Below are positions 26,430 through 34,882 of a stretch of DNA of 64,000 bases, one piece after another. The translations under genes and the position numbers were made by a program. The stretch is from Gammaproteobacteria bacterium. Its GTDB lineage: Bacteria > Pseudomonadota > Gammaproteobacteria > GCA-002705445 > GCA-002716945. Under the pieces are notes generated by a model that did not search any database, had not been told where the DNA came from, and saw only the letters and a list, made by a program, of their open reading frames with translations. The stretch spans positions 62,001 to 126,000 of the forward strand of contig PBCF01000002.1 of the NCBI GenBank assembly GCA_002716945.1, in the 5' to 3' direction. Every line of letters starts with the position of its first letter. Position 1 is the first letter of the stretch.

Positions 26430-27339
26430 AGTCAGACATTTTAAATCATTGTTAGATGTTAATAAGAAAGAATTTTTAAAAATAATTAATAATGCTATTG
26501 ATATTAAAAATAAAATAAACTCTAACGAAAAACTTGATCTATTCAAGAACAAAACATTGGCTATGATTTTTAAAAAAAACTCTACTCGAACTCGTATAGC
26601 GTTTGAGGTGGCAATGTCAAAAATGGGCGGACATGCAATTTTTTTGTCAGAAGAATCATCACAAATTAGTAGAGGTGAAAATTTGTCTGATACTGCAAAA
26701 GTATTATCCGGTATGGTTGATTTAGTGTTAATTAGAACTAGTAATCATAATGACATACTTGAACTTTCTAATAATTCGGATGTACCTATAATAAATGGCT
26801 TATCTAATATGTTTCATCCGTGTCAACTACTAGCAGATATACAAACATTTACCGAGATAAAGGGATCTATTGAAAATAAGAAAGTAGCATGGATTGGAGA
26901 TGGTTGTAATATGTGCAACTCATATATTAATGCTGCAAAAATACTAGATTTTAATTTGAAAATTTCGATACCGACTGGTTATGAACCAGATGAAAGGACT
27001 TTAGAATTAGCAAGTGATCATGTTGAATTATGTGATTTACCTGGTAACGCTGTTGAAGATTGTGACTTAGTAACTACTGATGTCTGGGCTAGTATGGGTT
27101 TAGAATCCGAGTCTGACAAAAGAAAAAATGTTTTTAAAGGATATCAAGTCAATTCTAATTTGATGAGTAAAGCAAAAAAAGATGCAATTTTTATGCACTG
27201 TCTACCAGCTCATCGAGGTGAAGAGGTTGAAGCTGATGTTATAGATGGTAAACAGAGCGTAGTTTGGCAACAAGCTCACAATAGGTTATATACTAGCATC
27301 GCCTTAATAGATTTTTTATTGAACGAGAATAGTAATTAG
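26422..27339 (+). CDS. argF: Ornithine carbamoyltransferase
   Basis: A 305-residue anabolic OTCase: ornithine + carbamoyl phosphate to citrulline. Motifs FKKNSTRTRIAFEVAM (carbamoyl-phosphate loop), FHPCQLLADIQT, and MHCLPAHRGEEVEADV are complete. Carbamoyl phosphate comes from CarAB encoded at 49965-54311. It overlaps argD by 8 bases and the convergent ptsI by 4. Confidence 0.96.
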   Translation: MNKVRHFKSLLDVNKKEFLKIINNAIDIKNKINSNEKLDLFKNKTLAMIFKKNSTRTRIAFEVAMSKMGGHAIFLSEESSQISRGENLSDTAKVLSGMVDLVLIRTSNHNDILELSNNSDVPIINGLSNMFHPCQLLADIQTFTEIKGSIENKKVAWIGDGCNMCNSYINAAKILDFNLKISIPTGYEPDERTLELASDHVELCDLPGNAVEDCDLVTTDVWASMGLESESDKRKNVFKGYQVNSNLMSKAKKDAIFMHCLPAHRGEEVEADVIDGKQSVVWQQAHNRLYTSIALIDFLLNENSN

Positions 27340-29075
27340 AAATTGTTATTTAAATAATTTAGTAATTTATTTTTTTGTTCCAAATCATCACAATTTATAA
27401 TTTTATTTGTAATCTTTTCAAGATTAGAAGTGTCTGTATTGAGTATGATATCCTTTATTTCTGGAAGTGCACTTGGATGCATGCTAAATGAACGTAACCC
27501 CATACCTAACAGTAATTTTGTACAATTGATATCTCCAGCCATCTCTCCACATAAAGCAACTGAAATATTATTTTTTTTGCCCGCATCAATAGTCATTTTA
27601 ATTAAGCTTAAAACAGCGGAATTTAATGGGTCATATAAATAATTAACTTCTTCGTCTATCCTATCTATAGCAAGTGTGTATTGTACCAAATCATTTGTTC
27701 CAATCGAAAAAAAATCAACATATTTTGCAAATCTATTTGCAAGTACTGCCGAAGATGGAACCTCTATCATTATTCCAGTTTCAAAATTTTTTATAAATTT
27801 TTTCTTTTCTTTTTTTAAAATACTTTTTGCTTTTTCAATTAGATTAAATGCTGTATAAATTTCTGATACATTGGTAATCATTGGAAGTAGAATTTTTATC
27901 TTTCCATAGTAACCAGCCCTCATAATTGCTTTAACTTGATTAATAAAAATGGTTTCATCATTCAAACTATGTCTAATGCCTCTCAAGCCCAAAGCAGGAT
28001 TCCTGGCAATAGAACCTTTTTTAATATTTTCTGGTACTTCTTTATCAGATCCAATATCTAAAGTTCTAAAAATTACGGGTTTATTCTTGATTTTCTGAAC
28101 TATTTTTTTATATGCTAAAAATTGCTCTTTTTCTGATGGCACATCTTCTCTTTCTGTATAAAGATATTCTGTTCTGAACAAACCAATCCCATCTGTACTA
28201 GTTTTATTTATTATTTTTAACTCCTGAGGCAATTCTAAATTCACCATTAGTTCAATTCTTTGGTTATTTTTTGTTGTATTTTTTTTGTTTAAGACTTTAG
28301 TTAATTGTTTTTTCTTTTTTAAAGATTCAATTTGTTTGGACTTATAATATTTAAGTGCTTCATTATCTGGATTGACTATCACGACACCTTTGTCTCCATC
28401 AATTATAATGTGATCATCGTTATATACCACCTTTTGTATATCTTTAACATTAACAACGGTTGGAATTTCTAAACTCCTTGTCAGGATAGAGCTATGTGAA
28501 GATTGGCCACCAAATTCAGAAATTAATCCAAGCCCTTTAGATTCATGTGTTAACAGAACATCAGATGGAGTTAAATCATTGGCTACAATAATTCTGTTTT
28601 TAAAATATTTTAAATTTGTTTTAACTTGGGATGTTTTATCAGAAAGGTTATCAAGAATTGTATGTACAACATGTTTGATATCATCAATTCTTTGCTTTAT
28701 ATATAGATCATCAATTTTATCAAAAGACTTTTCTAGATTTTGAAACTCATTATATATAGACCATTCAGCAGTAAATCCCTTATTTTTGATATTCTTTATA
28801 ATACTATTCAAAAATATTTTATCTTTAGTTAATTGAATTTGAGTTTCTAATAACTGGGAAACATTTTTAGATATAGAATTTCCAACATTTTTTTTTAAAA
28901 TAATGAATTGATTGAGAGTTATTTGAACTGCTTTATCAAATCTACTTACTTCTTTAGATAATTTTTCTTTTTTTATAAATTTTTTTTTAATAATAGGTTG
29001 TCCTTTCTCAATTATGTAACATTTCCCAATTGAGATACCTTTTGAAACCGGATCACCTTGTAATACTATTGCCAT
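27336..29075 (-). CDS. ptsI: PTS enzyme I
   Basis: A 579-residue phosphoenolpyruvate-protein phosphotransferase. The phosphorylated His lies in GGQSSHSSILTRSLEIPTV (near 190); GIGLFRTEYLYTERE, EVPSSAVLANRFAKYVDFFSIGTNDLVQY and CGEMAGD belong to the PEP-binding barrel. There is no N-terminal GAF domain, so it is PtsI-like rather than PtsP-like. It is the last gene of a long operon with HPr, EIIA-Man and PtsN, and no EIIB/EIIC permease is seen in the window, so the cascade is likely regulatory. Confidence 0.94.
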   Translation of the reverse strand: MAIVLQGDPVSKGISIGKCYIIEKGQPIIKKKFIKKEKLSKEVSRFDKAVQITLNQFIILKKNVGNSISKNVSQLLETQIQLTKDKIFLNSIIKNIKNKGFTAEWSIYNEFQNLEKSFDKIDDLYIKQRIDDIKHVVHTILDNLSDKTSQVKTNLKYFKNRIIVANDLTPSDVLLTHESKGLGLISEFGGQSSHSSILTRSLEIPTVVNVKDIQKVVYNDDHIIIDGDKGVVIVNPDNEALKYYKSKQIESLKKKKQLTKVLNKKNTTKNNQRIELMVNLELPQELKIINKTSTDGIGLFRTEYLYTEREDVPSEKEQFLAYKKIVQKIKNKPVIFRTLDIGSDKEVPENIKKGSIARNPALGLRGIRHSLNDETIFINQVKAIMRAGYYGKIKILLPMITNVSEIYTAFNLIEKAKSILKKEKKKFIKNFETGIMIEVPSSAVLANRFAKYVDFFSIGTNDLVQYTLAIDRIDEEVNYLYDPLNSAVLSLIKMTIDAGKKNNISVALCGEMAGDINCTKLLLGMGLRSFSMHPSALPEIKDIILNTDTSNLEKITNKIINCDDLEQKNKLLNYLNNNF

Positions 29076-29076
29076 T

Positions 29077-29343
29077 TTATTCTTCTTTAAATTTACTATT
29101 AATAAGTTTTTCTAGTTCTATTATAGCTTTACTCTCATCTTCTCCACTAGCTTTAACTTTTAACAAAGTGCCTTTCGGAGCTGATAGCATAAGAATTTTC
29201 ATGATACTTTTTGCATCTGCAGATTTTTTACCATTAAAAATTGTTATTTTTGATTTATATTTAGATGATAATGTAACAATTTTTGCAGCTGCTCTAGCAT
29301 GTAGACCTAGTTTATTTTCAATTTTTACTATTTTTTCTAACAT
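29077..29343 (-). CDS. ptsH: Phosphocarrier protein HPr
   Basis: An 88-residue HPr. The phospho-accepting His is in NKLGLHARAAAKIV; the second site region is KSADAKSIMKILMLSAPKG. It passes phosphate from enzyme I to the EIIA proteins encoded upstream. It begins 26 bases inside the end of the EIIA-Man gene and stops one base before ptsI, so the three are translationally linked. Whether it is HPr or NPr cannot be told from sequence. Confidence 0.93.
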   Translation of the reverse strand: MLEKIVKIENKLGLHARAAAKIVTLSSKYKSKITIFNGKKSADAKSIMKILMLSAPKGTLLKVKASGEDESKAIIELEKLINSKFKEE

Positions 29344-29728
29344 TTTTTATATTTACTATACTATTAACACCACCCTCAATTGCTTTCTTTGTCATTTCTT
29401 TAAGCGAACAAGATGGATAATTAAAAACATTCAGTAACATAGAAAGGTTAACTCCTGAAACTATAGATACATTGCTTTTATTACTAAAATTACTAGCTAT
29501 ATTGCTTGGAGTGGCCCCAAAAACATCTGTTAATACTAATACACCTTTTCCTTCATCAAGAACTTTTATATATTGTTTAGCTAGATTAGTAACATCAGCT
29601 GGATTATCATATTGATCAACAGATAGAATTTCCACTCTAGTTGGTATGCTGCCATAAACAGATTTAGCAGCTAGCAATAATTGTGAGCCAATATCATTAT
29701 GTGTTAATAATAATAATCCTACGTTCAT
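29318..29728 (-). CDS. PTS EIIA component, mannose (fructose) family
   Basis: A 136-residue EIIA-Man domain. The active His is in GLLLLTHNDIGSQLLLAA; VLVLTDVFGATPSNIASNF and SGVNLSMLLNVFNY are the conserved core. It has no IIB domain attached, and no EIIC/EIID is nearby. In Proteobacteria such lone EIIA-Man proteins occur in regulatory PTS operons next to ptsH and ptsI. It overlaps the RapZ-domain gene by 4 bases at its start. Confidence 0.9.
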   Translation of the reverse strand: MNVGLLLLTHNDIGSQLLLAAKSVYGSIPTRVEILSVDQYDNPADVTNLAKQYIKVLDEGKGVLVLTDVFGATPSNIASNFSNKSNVSIVSGVNLSMLLNVFNYPSCSLKEMTKKAIEGGVNSIVNIKNVRKNSKN

Positions 29729-30111
29729 TTTATATCCCTATGTTTAATTAAGATATTATTATATTTTACAGACAATAGTTTATAAAGAACTTCTGTTAAA
29801 TAGACTGATCGATGTTTGCCTCCAGTACAACCAATTGAAATTGTTATTAATTCACGATCCATGCTTAAAAAAGTAGGAATCCATTTTTCAAGAAATTTTT
29901 GAATAGATTTCCTCATATCATTAGTTTGTTTGTCTGTTTCAAAAAAAGTGATAACTTTTTTACTTTTTCCATTCAAGTTTTTCAATTTTTTATCCCAAAA
30001 AGGATTCTTCAAACAACGCACATCAAACATAAAGTCACTATTATTTGGTATTTTATTTTTGAAACCAAAGGATTGGAGTAATATTGGGATATTATTTTTG
30101 CTTTTTTTCAT
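29725..30111 (-). CDS. Stand-alone RapZ C-terminal domain protein
   Basis: A 128-residue protein equal to the C-terminal half of RapZ, which binds small RNA and senses glucosamine-6-phosphate in E. coli. Diagnostic blocks: LLQSFGFKNKIPNNSDFMFD, DVRCLKNPFWDKKL, and ISIGCTGGKHRSVYL near the end, followed by IKHRDIK. Normal RapZ is about 285 residues with an N-terminal P-loop kinase-like half. That half is absent, and ptsN abuts upstream. I use the ATG at 30111 (20-base overlap with ptsN); an earlier in-frame ATG at 30186 would extend over ptsN coding sequence with unrelated residues. The gene is not visibly damaged. Confidence 0.85.
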   Translation of the reverse strand: MKKSKNNIPILLQSFGFKNKIPNNSDFMFDVRCLKNPFWDKKLKNLNGKSKKVITFFETDKQTNDMRKSIQKFLEKWIPTFLSMDRELITISIGCTGGKHRSVYLTEVLYKLLSVKYNNILIKHRDIK

Positions 30112-30556
30112 CAAAATTTCTAATAATTTCTGCCAAATTTTTAGATGAAGATGCATTTTTGATTTGTTGTCTAATTGATTTATCATCTAACATTTCCGTA
30201 ATACCACCTAAAACTTTTACATGATCATCTGATTTACAATTTGGAACTAATAATGCAAAAATTAGATCGACCTTATCCCCGTCATTAGCATCAAACTCTA
30301 TACCTTCATTGAGTATAATAATAATTAAGTTAATTTTATCTAAATTATCTAATCGAGCGTGTGGAATAGCAACGCCATTTCCAAGAGCAGTAGGACCTAA
30401 TTTTTCTCTTTCATATAATTTTTCAAAAACTAAATCTTCATTGATATTAGTTTTTGAGGCAAGCGATTTACTTAATTTTTCTAATACGCTTTTTTTGCTT
30501 TCTAAAGTCATATTAAGAAAAATAAGATCTTCATCTAATATTTGATACAAATTCAT
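30092..30556 (-). CDS. ptsN: Nitrogen-regulatory EIIA protein PtsN
   Basis: A 154-residue EIIA-Ntr. The phosphorylated His is in LGNGVAIPHARLDNL; FEKLYEREKLGPTALG and DLIFALLVPN are typical. I start at ATG 30556, one base after the rpoN stop, because it gives the normal length (MNLYQILDEDL); the longer frame from 30643 would run through rpoN sequence. PtsN tunes potassium transport and nitrogen and envelope responses in Proteobacteria. The location next to rpoN matches the classical arrangement, but hpf, usually between them, is missing. Confidence 0.94.
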   Translation of the reverse strand: MNLYQILDEDLIFLNMTLESKKSVLEKLSKSLASKTNINEDLVFEKLYEREKLGPTALGNGVAIPHARLDNLDKINLIIIILNEGIEFDANDGDKVDLIFALLVPNCKSDDHVKVLGGITEMLDDKSIRQQIKNASSSKNLAEIIRNFDEKKQK

Positions 30557-30557
30557 T

Positions 30558-31904
30558 TTATTTAATTTTTCTATCGTTTGCTTTAGGTATTGATAACATC
30601 TCTCGATATTTAGATATAGTTCTTCGTGCAACTTTAATTCCATTTTTGCTTAATGAATCAGATATCTGTAAATCACTTAAGGGGTCCAATTTATCTTCTT
30701 TTTTGATAATATTCTCTAATAATGACTTTATAGCTCTAGATGAAATACTCTCACCCAGATTTGTTTTAAGTTCAGAAGAAAAAAAATATTTCATTTCATA
30801 TACACCTCTAGGCGTTTGTACAAATTTATTATTTGTGCATCTAGATACTGTAGACTCATGCATGTTTATAGTTTTGGAAATATCTTTGAGTGTAAGTGGT
30901 TTTATTCCAATTTCACCTTGATTTAGAAATTCTCTTTGTTCCTCAAAAATTAATTTAGCAACTTGCAATATTGTTAAGTTTCTGTTTTTTAGAGCTTTTA
31001 AAAAGAATTTAGCATTTTGAAGATTAGATTTTAAATATTCTTTATCTTCTTTATTTTTTATATTGGTTATCATATCAACATAAATTTTATTTATTTTTAT
31101 TTTTGGATTAATCGTCGGATTTAGTTCTGTAACCCATTTACCTTCTTTTTTTGATACAACAATATCTGGTATGATCTGATGTTGATCTAGATTACCAACG
31201 AACATAAGTCCAGGCTTAGGGTTGAGGGATTTTATAAGCTCCATAACTGAGACAGATTCATCGTGTTGGTTAATTTCATTTAGTAACAGATCCAATTCCA
31301 CTATATTTGCATTAGGATTATTTTTTACTTTATTTAATATATTAGTAGTAATACTGTAATTTTCATGATTTTTATAAAAATGATTTAGCTGTATTTCCAA
31401 GCATTCGATTAAATTATTTGCCCCTACACCAATTGGATCAAAAGTTTGTACTCTATGAAGCACTGCAAATATTTCTTGAAAATTTATTTCCATATTTTTA
31501 TTTAACATTAAGAATAAATCTTTAGCATTAATTGTCAGATATCCATCGTCATTAATATAATCAATTATATGATATGCAATTAATCTATCTTTATCTGTTA
31601 ATGATGATAATCTGAGTTGCCATATTAAATAGTCACGTAAGTTTTCTTGGTTGACAGGGATATCATTCAATTGATCAACTGATTTTACTTCAAGGTTCCC
31701 TGTACTTATAGACATTTCTTGAGAAATTGCTGATAATTCTATATAGTTTTCATGCTCTAAAAATGGATTAGAAATAATTTGTTCGTCAATTTCTTTTTGT
31801 AAATCTAATGAATTCAATTGTAATAATTTGATAGCTAATTGAATTTGCGTTGTCATTGCAAGTTTATTTGTTATAGACAGTGATTGTTTATTTTTAATCT
31901 TCAT
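30558..31904 (-). CDS. rpoN: RNA polymerase sigma-54 factor
   Basis: A 448-residue sigma-54. The N-terminal activator region is glutamine/leucine-rich (TTQIQLAIKLLQLNSLDLQ); the core-binding middle and the C-terminal RpoN box ARRTISKYREMLSIP, which reads the -24 element, are intact, as is the HTH region TLKDISKTINMHESTVSR. The start overlaps lptB by 4 bases. No clear -24/-12 promoter or sigma-54 activator was noticed in the window. Confidence 0.95.
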   Translation of the reverse strand: MKIKNKQSLSITNKLAMTTQIQLAIKLLQLNSLDLQKEIDEQIISNPFLEHENYIELSAISQEMSISTGNLEVKSVDQLNDIPVNQENLRDYLIWQLRLSSLTDKDRLIAYHIIDYINDDGYLTINAKDLFLMLNKNMEINFQEIFAVLHRVQTFDPIGVGANNLIECLEIQLNHFYKNHENYSITTNILNKVKNNPNANIVELDLLLNEINQHDESVSVMELIKSLNPKPGLMFVGNLDQHQIIPDIVVSKKEGKWVTELNPTINPKIKINKIYVDMITNIKNKEDKEYLKSNLQNAKFFLKALKNRNLTILQVAKLIFEEQREFLNQGEIGIKPLTLKDISKTINMHESTVSRCTNNKFVQTPRGVYEMKYFFSSELKTNLGESISSRAIKSLLENIIKKEDKLDPLSDLQISDSLSKNGIKVARRTISKYREMLSIPKANDRKIK

Positions 31905-32629
31905 AATTTAAAATCTTTTCCTAGATATACTTCACGCACCGTTTTGTCTTTTACTATATCACTGGCACTGCCTTTCGCAATAACTCTTCCACTACTTATA
32001 ATGTATGCTTCGTTACAGACACCCAATGTTTCTCTTACATTATGATCTGTTATGAGGACACCAATTCCTGAATCAGCTAACGATTTTATAATTGCTTGTA
32101 TATCAATTACAGATATCGGGTCTATACCTGCGAAAGGCTCATCTAATAATAAAAATTTAGGATCGGTAGTTAGTGCTCTTGCTATTTCAACCCTTCTTCT
32201 TTCTCCGCCTGACAAACTACTCCCTATAGTATTTAGTATATTTTTTATCCGTAATTTATCTACAAGTTCATCAAACCTTTCTTTTTTTTGTTTTTTATTT
32301 AAATCATTTCTTGTTTCTAAAATTGCTAATATATTATCTTTTGCTGTAAGGTTTCTAAATATTGAAGCTTCTTGTGGAAGGTAGCTTATTCCCATTTTAG
32401 CTCTAAGATGCATTGGATGCTCAATAATATTAGAATTTCCATCAATATTTATCTGGCCACTATTACATCTTATTAAGCCAACAATTATAAAGAATGTAGT
32501 TGTTTTACCAGCACCATTTGGACCTAACAATCCAACAACTTTTTTTGTTTCAAGTGATATATTAATATCATTAACGACTGCCTTATCGCCATATTTTTTT
32601 ATTAAATTTTTGCAAACTAAAGAAGACAT
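31901..32629 (-). CDS. lptB: LPS export ABC transporter ATPase LptB
   Basis: A 242-residue ATPase of the LptB2FG complex that drives lipopolysaccharide extraction from the inner membrane. Walker A GPNGAGKTT, Q-loop YLPQEASIFRNLT (the phenylalanine-rich coupling helix region), signature LSGGERRRVEIARAL, Walker B LLLDEPFAGIDP and H-loop ITDHNVRETL are present. It directly abuts the lptC gene. lptF and lptG are not in the window. Confidence 0.95.
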   Translation of the reverse strand: MSSLVCKNLIKKYGDKAVVNDINISLETKKVVGLLGPNGAGKTTTFFIIVGLIRCNSGQINIDGNSNIIEHPMHLRAKMGISYLPQEASIFRNLTAKDNILAILETRNDLNKKQKKERFDELVDKLRIKNILNTIGSSLSGGERRRVEIARALTTDPKFLLLDEPFAGIDPISVIDIQAIIKSLADSGIGVLITDHNVRETLGVCNEAYIISSGRVIAKGSASDIVKDKTVREVYLGKDFKL

Positions 32630-33367
32630 TTATTTTGCAACCTTTTTCTTTGTTTTTAATATTGTTTTCACTCTTCCACTTATTTTATCTTTATTATCTT
32701 TATTGATATTTATAACCTGCCAGGATTCTGTATTAAGATTATACAACATTTGCCCACCTTCCAACGATTCTGATCTTTCATCACTTGCAGAAATTCTTTT
32801 TGCATTAGACAATATCTTTACATATCCATCTTTAATATTCGCAATGACACCATCGCCTGTAGTTTTTGAATCTGGCGTTACTATTGTAGCATAGGCATCT
32901 GTTTCAACTATTTCTTTAGTAGGATATACAATTGCGCTTGTTGTCATGACTGACACTAAACTCTTTTTTGATTCATCAAATTTTTCAAATTTTACATTAT
33001 CTGTAAGATATATAGATTGAAATTGCGAATCCGGATCAAGTGCATGCTTAGCAGTTACATTCCATTTTTCATTATTTGTAGAATTGACAATCATCTTAGG
33101 GTTTATTACTTCCGATCTATCACTATTTGGATATTTCTCTAATCTATCTCCAGCAAGGTTCCATTTGATATTACCTTGATTGTCAGTCTGATCCATAGAA
33201 AATTTATTAATGTAGTGATTGGTAATATCGATATCAGTATTTTTTTTAAAATTTACTGATTGAGATAAAATATTTTCTAACCAGATTAATGATGCTAGCA
33301 ATATTAATATAAAGATCTTTTGCTTTATATTTGTTTTAATATCTAAAAATTTTTTAAAATAATTCAT
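32630..33367 (-). CDS. lptC: LptC-type LPS transport protein with LptA-like tail
   Basis: A 245-residue bitopic protein. One N-terminal helix (about residues 17-34) precedes a periplasmic beta-jellyroll: NKFSMDQTDNQGNIKWNLAG is the LptC N-terminal strand motif and ETDAYATIVTPDSKTTGDG the later one. LptC domains usually end near residue 190. Here a further ~50 residues follow (GGQMLYNLNTES, then ISGRVKTILKTKKK) that look like the last strands and basic end of LptA. No separate lptA lies between this gene and lptB, where it normally sits. The tail identity is my reading, not an alignment result. The stop abuts lptB. Confidence 0.85.
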   Translation of the reverse strand: MNYFKKFLDIKTNIKQKIFILILLASLIWLENILSQSVNFKKNTDIDITNHYINKFSMDQTDNQGNIKWNLAGDRLEKYPNSDRSEVINPKMIVNSTNNEKWNVTAKHALDPDSQFQSIYLTDNVKFEKFDESKKSLVSVMTTSAIVYPTKEIVETDAYATIVTPDSKTTGDGVIANIKDGYVKILSNAKRISASDERSESLEGGQMLYNLNTESWQVININKDNKDKISGRVKTILKTKKKVAK

Positions 33368-33870
33368 GACTTTTGTATATTATAAATAAGGTCACAAACG
33401 TCTCTAACAGCTCCAGATCCACCGACTCTTGGTGTAACCCAATCAACATATTCATCAATGCCATTTAAATTAGCATTAGGTACTGTTATTGATAAACCAG
33501 CATATTTAAGCAAAGCTAGGTCTACAATATCATCACCTACAAAACATACTTCTTTTTTGTCATATTTTTTTTCAAACAATTTAATAAAATCGTTAAGTTT
33601 ATTTTTTGAGTTTTGTACAATTTTTTTTATACCTAATTCTTTAGCTCTATGGTTTACTGCCTCAGATTCGCGCCCACTAATAATTGCCACTTCTAGACCT
33701 ATACTTTGTATCATTTTAATTCCATGACCATCTTGTGCGAAGAATTTTTTTGATTCAACTCCATCATCAGACATATAAATACCACCGTCGGTTAACACGC
33801 CGTCTACGTCCAAGACTAATAATTTTATTTTTTTTGCTTTTTCATTAATTTTATAATCAATATTTTTCAT
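33364..33870 (-). CDS. kdsC: 3-deoxy-D-manno-octulosonate 8-phosphate phosphatase
   Basis: A 168-residue HAD phosphatase making free Kdo for LPS. Motif I is LLVLDVDGVLTDGGIYM (two catalytic Asp), motif II AIISGRES, and motif IV VCFVGDDIVDLALL. There is no cap domain, as expected of this C0 HAD family. It overlaps lptC by 4 bases and lies 46 bases downstream of kdsD. Confidence 0.95.
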   Translation of the reverse strand: MKNIDYKINEKAKKIKLLVLDVDGVLTDGGIYMSDDGVESKKFFAQDGHGIKMIQSIGLEVAIISGRESEAVNHRAKELGIKKIVQNSKNKLNDFIKLFEKKYDKKEVCFVGDDIVDLALLKYAGLSITVPNANLNGIDEYVDWVTPRVGGSGAVRDVCDLIYNIQKS

Positions 33871-33916
33871 TATATTATGTTCTATCTTTTTACCTTATGA
33901 TTGTATTATGAACCAT

Positions 33917-34882
33917 TTATATGCCAGATCTAATAAGTTCATTTAATGTCAATAATCCAATTAATTTTTTATTTTTATCCACTACAATTAATGAAGAAAT
34001 CTTACTTTCTTCCATAATTGTTAAGGCTTCAGCTGCGAGTATATCTTGTTCGATACATTTAGGTTTCTTTGTCATGACATCTTTTACTATAATATTAGTG
34101 ACATTGGGATTAGCTTTTAAAGTTCTTCTTAAATCACCATCTGTAAAGATACCAACAATGCTTTTATTTTGATTTATAATTATTGCAACACCAAATTTAC
34201 ATTTACTGATTTTATCAATAGCTTTTAGCAGTAAGGTGTTTTGGCTAATTGTTGGAAGTTTGTTTGTAAACATTACATTTTTTACATTTTTTAGCAATCT
34301 CTTCCCTAGATAACCTTGTGGGTGTGATTTTGCAAAATCTTTAGAAGTAAAACCTCGAGATTCTAATAAAGTGATAGCTATTGCATCTGAAAGTCCCATT
34401 GCAGTTATAACACTAGAAGTTGGTGTTAAATTAAGTGGACAGGCTTCTTTTTTTACACCTGCATTTAAATGGATATGAGATATTTTAGCCAGAGACGATG
34501 AATCTGAACCCGTCACAGATAAAATTTTTAATTTCAAATATTTTAGTAATGGAATAACCAATAATAATTCTTTGGTTTCACCGGAATTTGAAAAGAAAAT
34601 AACCACATCATTTTTATCAATCATGCCCATATCGCCATGTAAAGCTTCTGATGCATGGAGGAAAGCAGATGGTGTTCCAGTGCTAGATAGAGTTGCAGAA
34701 AATTTTGCAGCTATGTGTCCTGATTTACCTAAACCTATGGTAATTATTTTTCCTTTACACTTTAATATAACATCACAAAAATCTTCAAATTTTTTTCCCA
34801 ATTTTTTCGATAAAGTGACTAAAGCATTTGCTTCGTCTTTTAAAACTTTTTTTGCAATTTTATTTTTATTTACTTTTTTCAT
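33917..34882 (-). CDS. kdsD: Arabinose 5-phosphate isomerase
   Basis: A 321-residue isomerase converting ribulose 5-phosphate to arabinose 5-phosphate, the first step of Kdo synthesis. A SIS domain (ITIGLGKSGHIAAKFSATLSS split as IGLGKSGHIAAK, then HASEALHGDMGMI) is followed by two CBS domains (about residues 205-320; IVGIFTDGDLRR). This is the standard KdsD layout. It abuts the CaxA-like gene, as in E. coli (yrbG-kdsD). Confidence 0.95.
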   Translation of the reverse strand: MKKVNKNKIAKKVLKDEANALVTLSKKLGKKFEDFCDVILKCKGKIITIGLGKSGHIAAKFSATLSSTGTPSAFLHASEALHGDMGMIDKNDVVIFFSNSGETKELLLVIPLLKYLKLKILSVTGSDSSSLAKISHIHLNAGVKKEACPLNLTPTSSVITAMGLSDAIAITLLESRGFTSKDFAKSHPQGYLGKRLLKNVKNVMFTNKLPTISQNTLLLKAIDKISKCKFGVAIIINQNKSIVGIFTDGDLRRTLKANPNVTNIIVKDVMTKKPKCIEQDILAAEALTIMEESKISSLIVVDKNKKLIGLLTLNELIRSGI

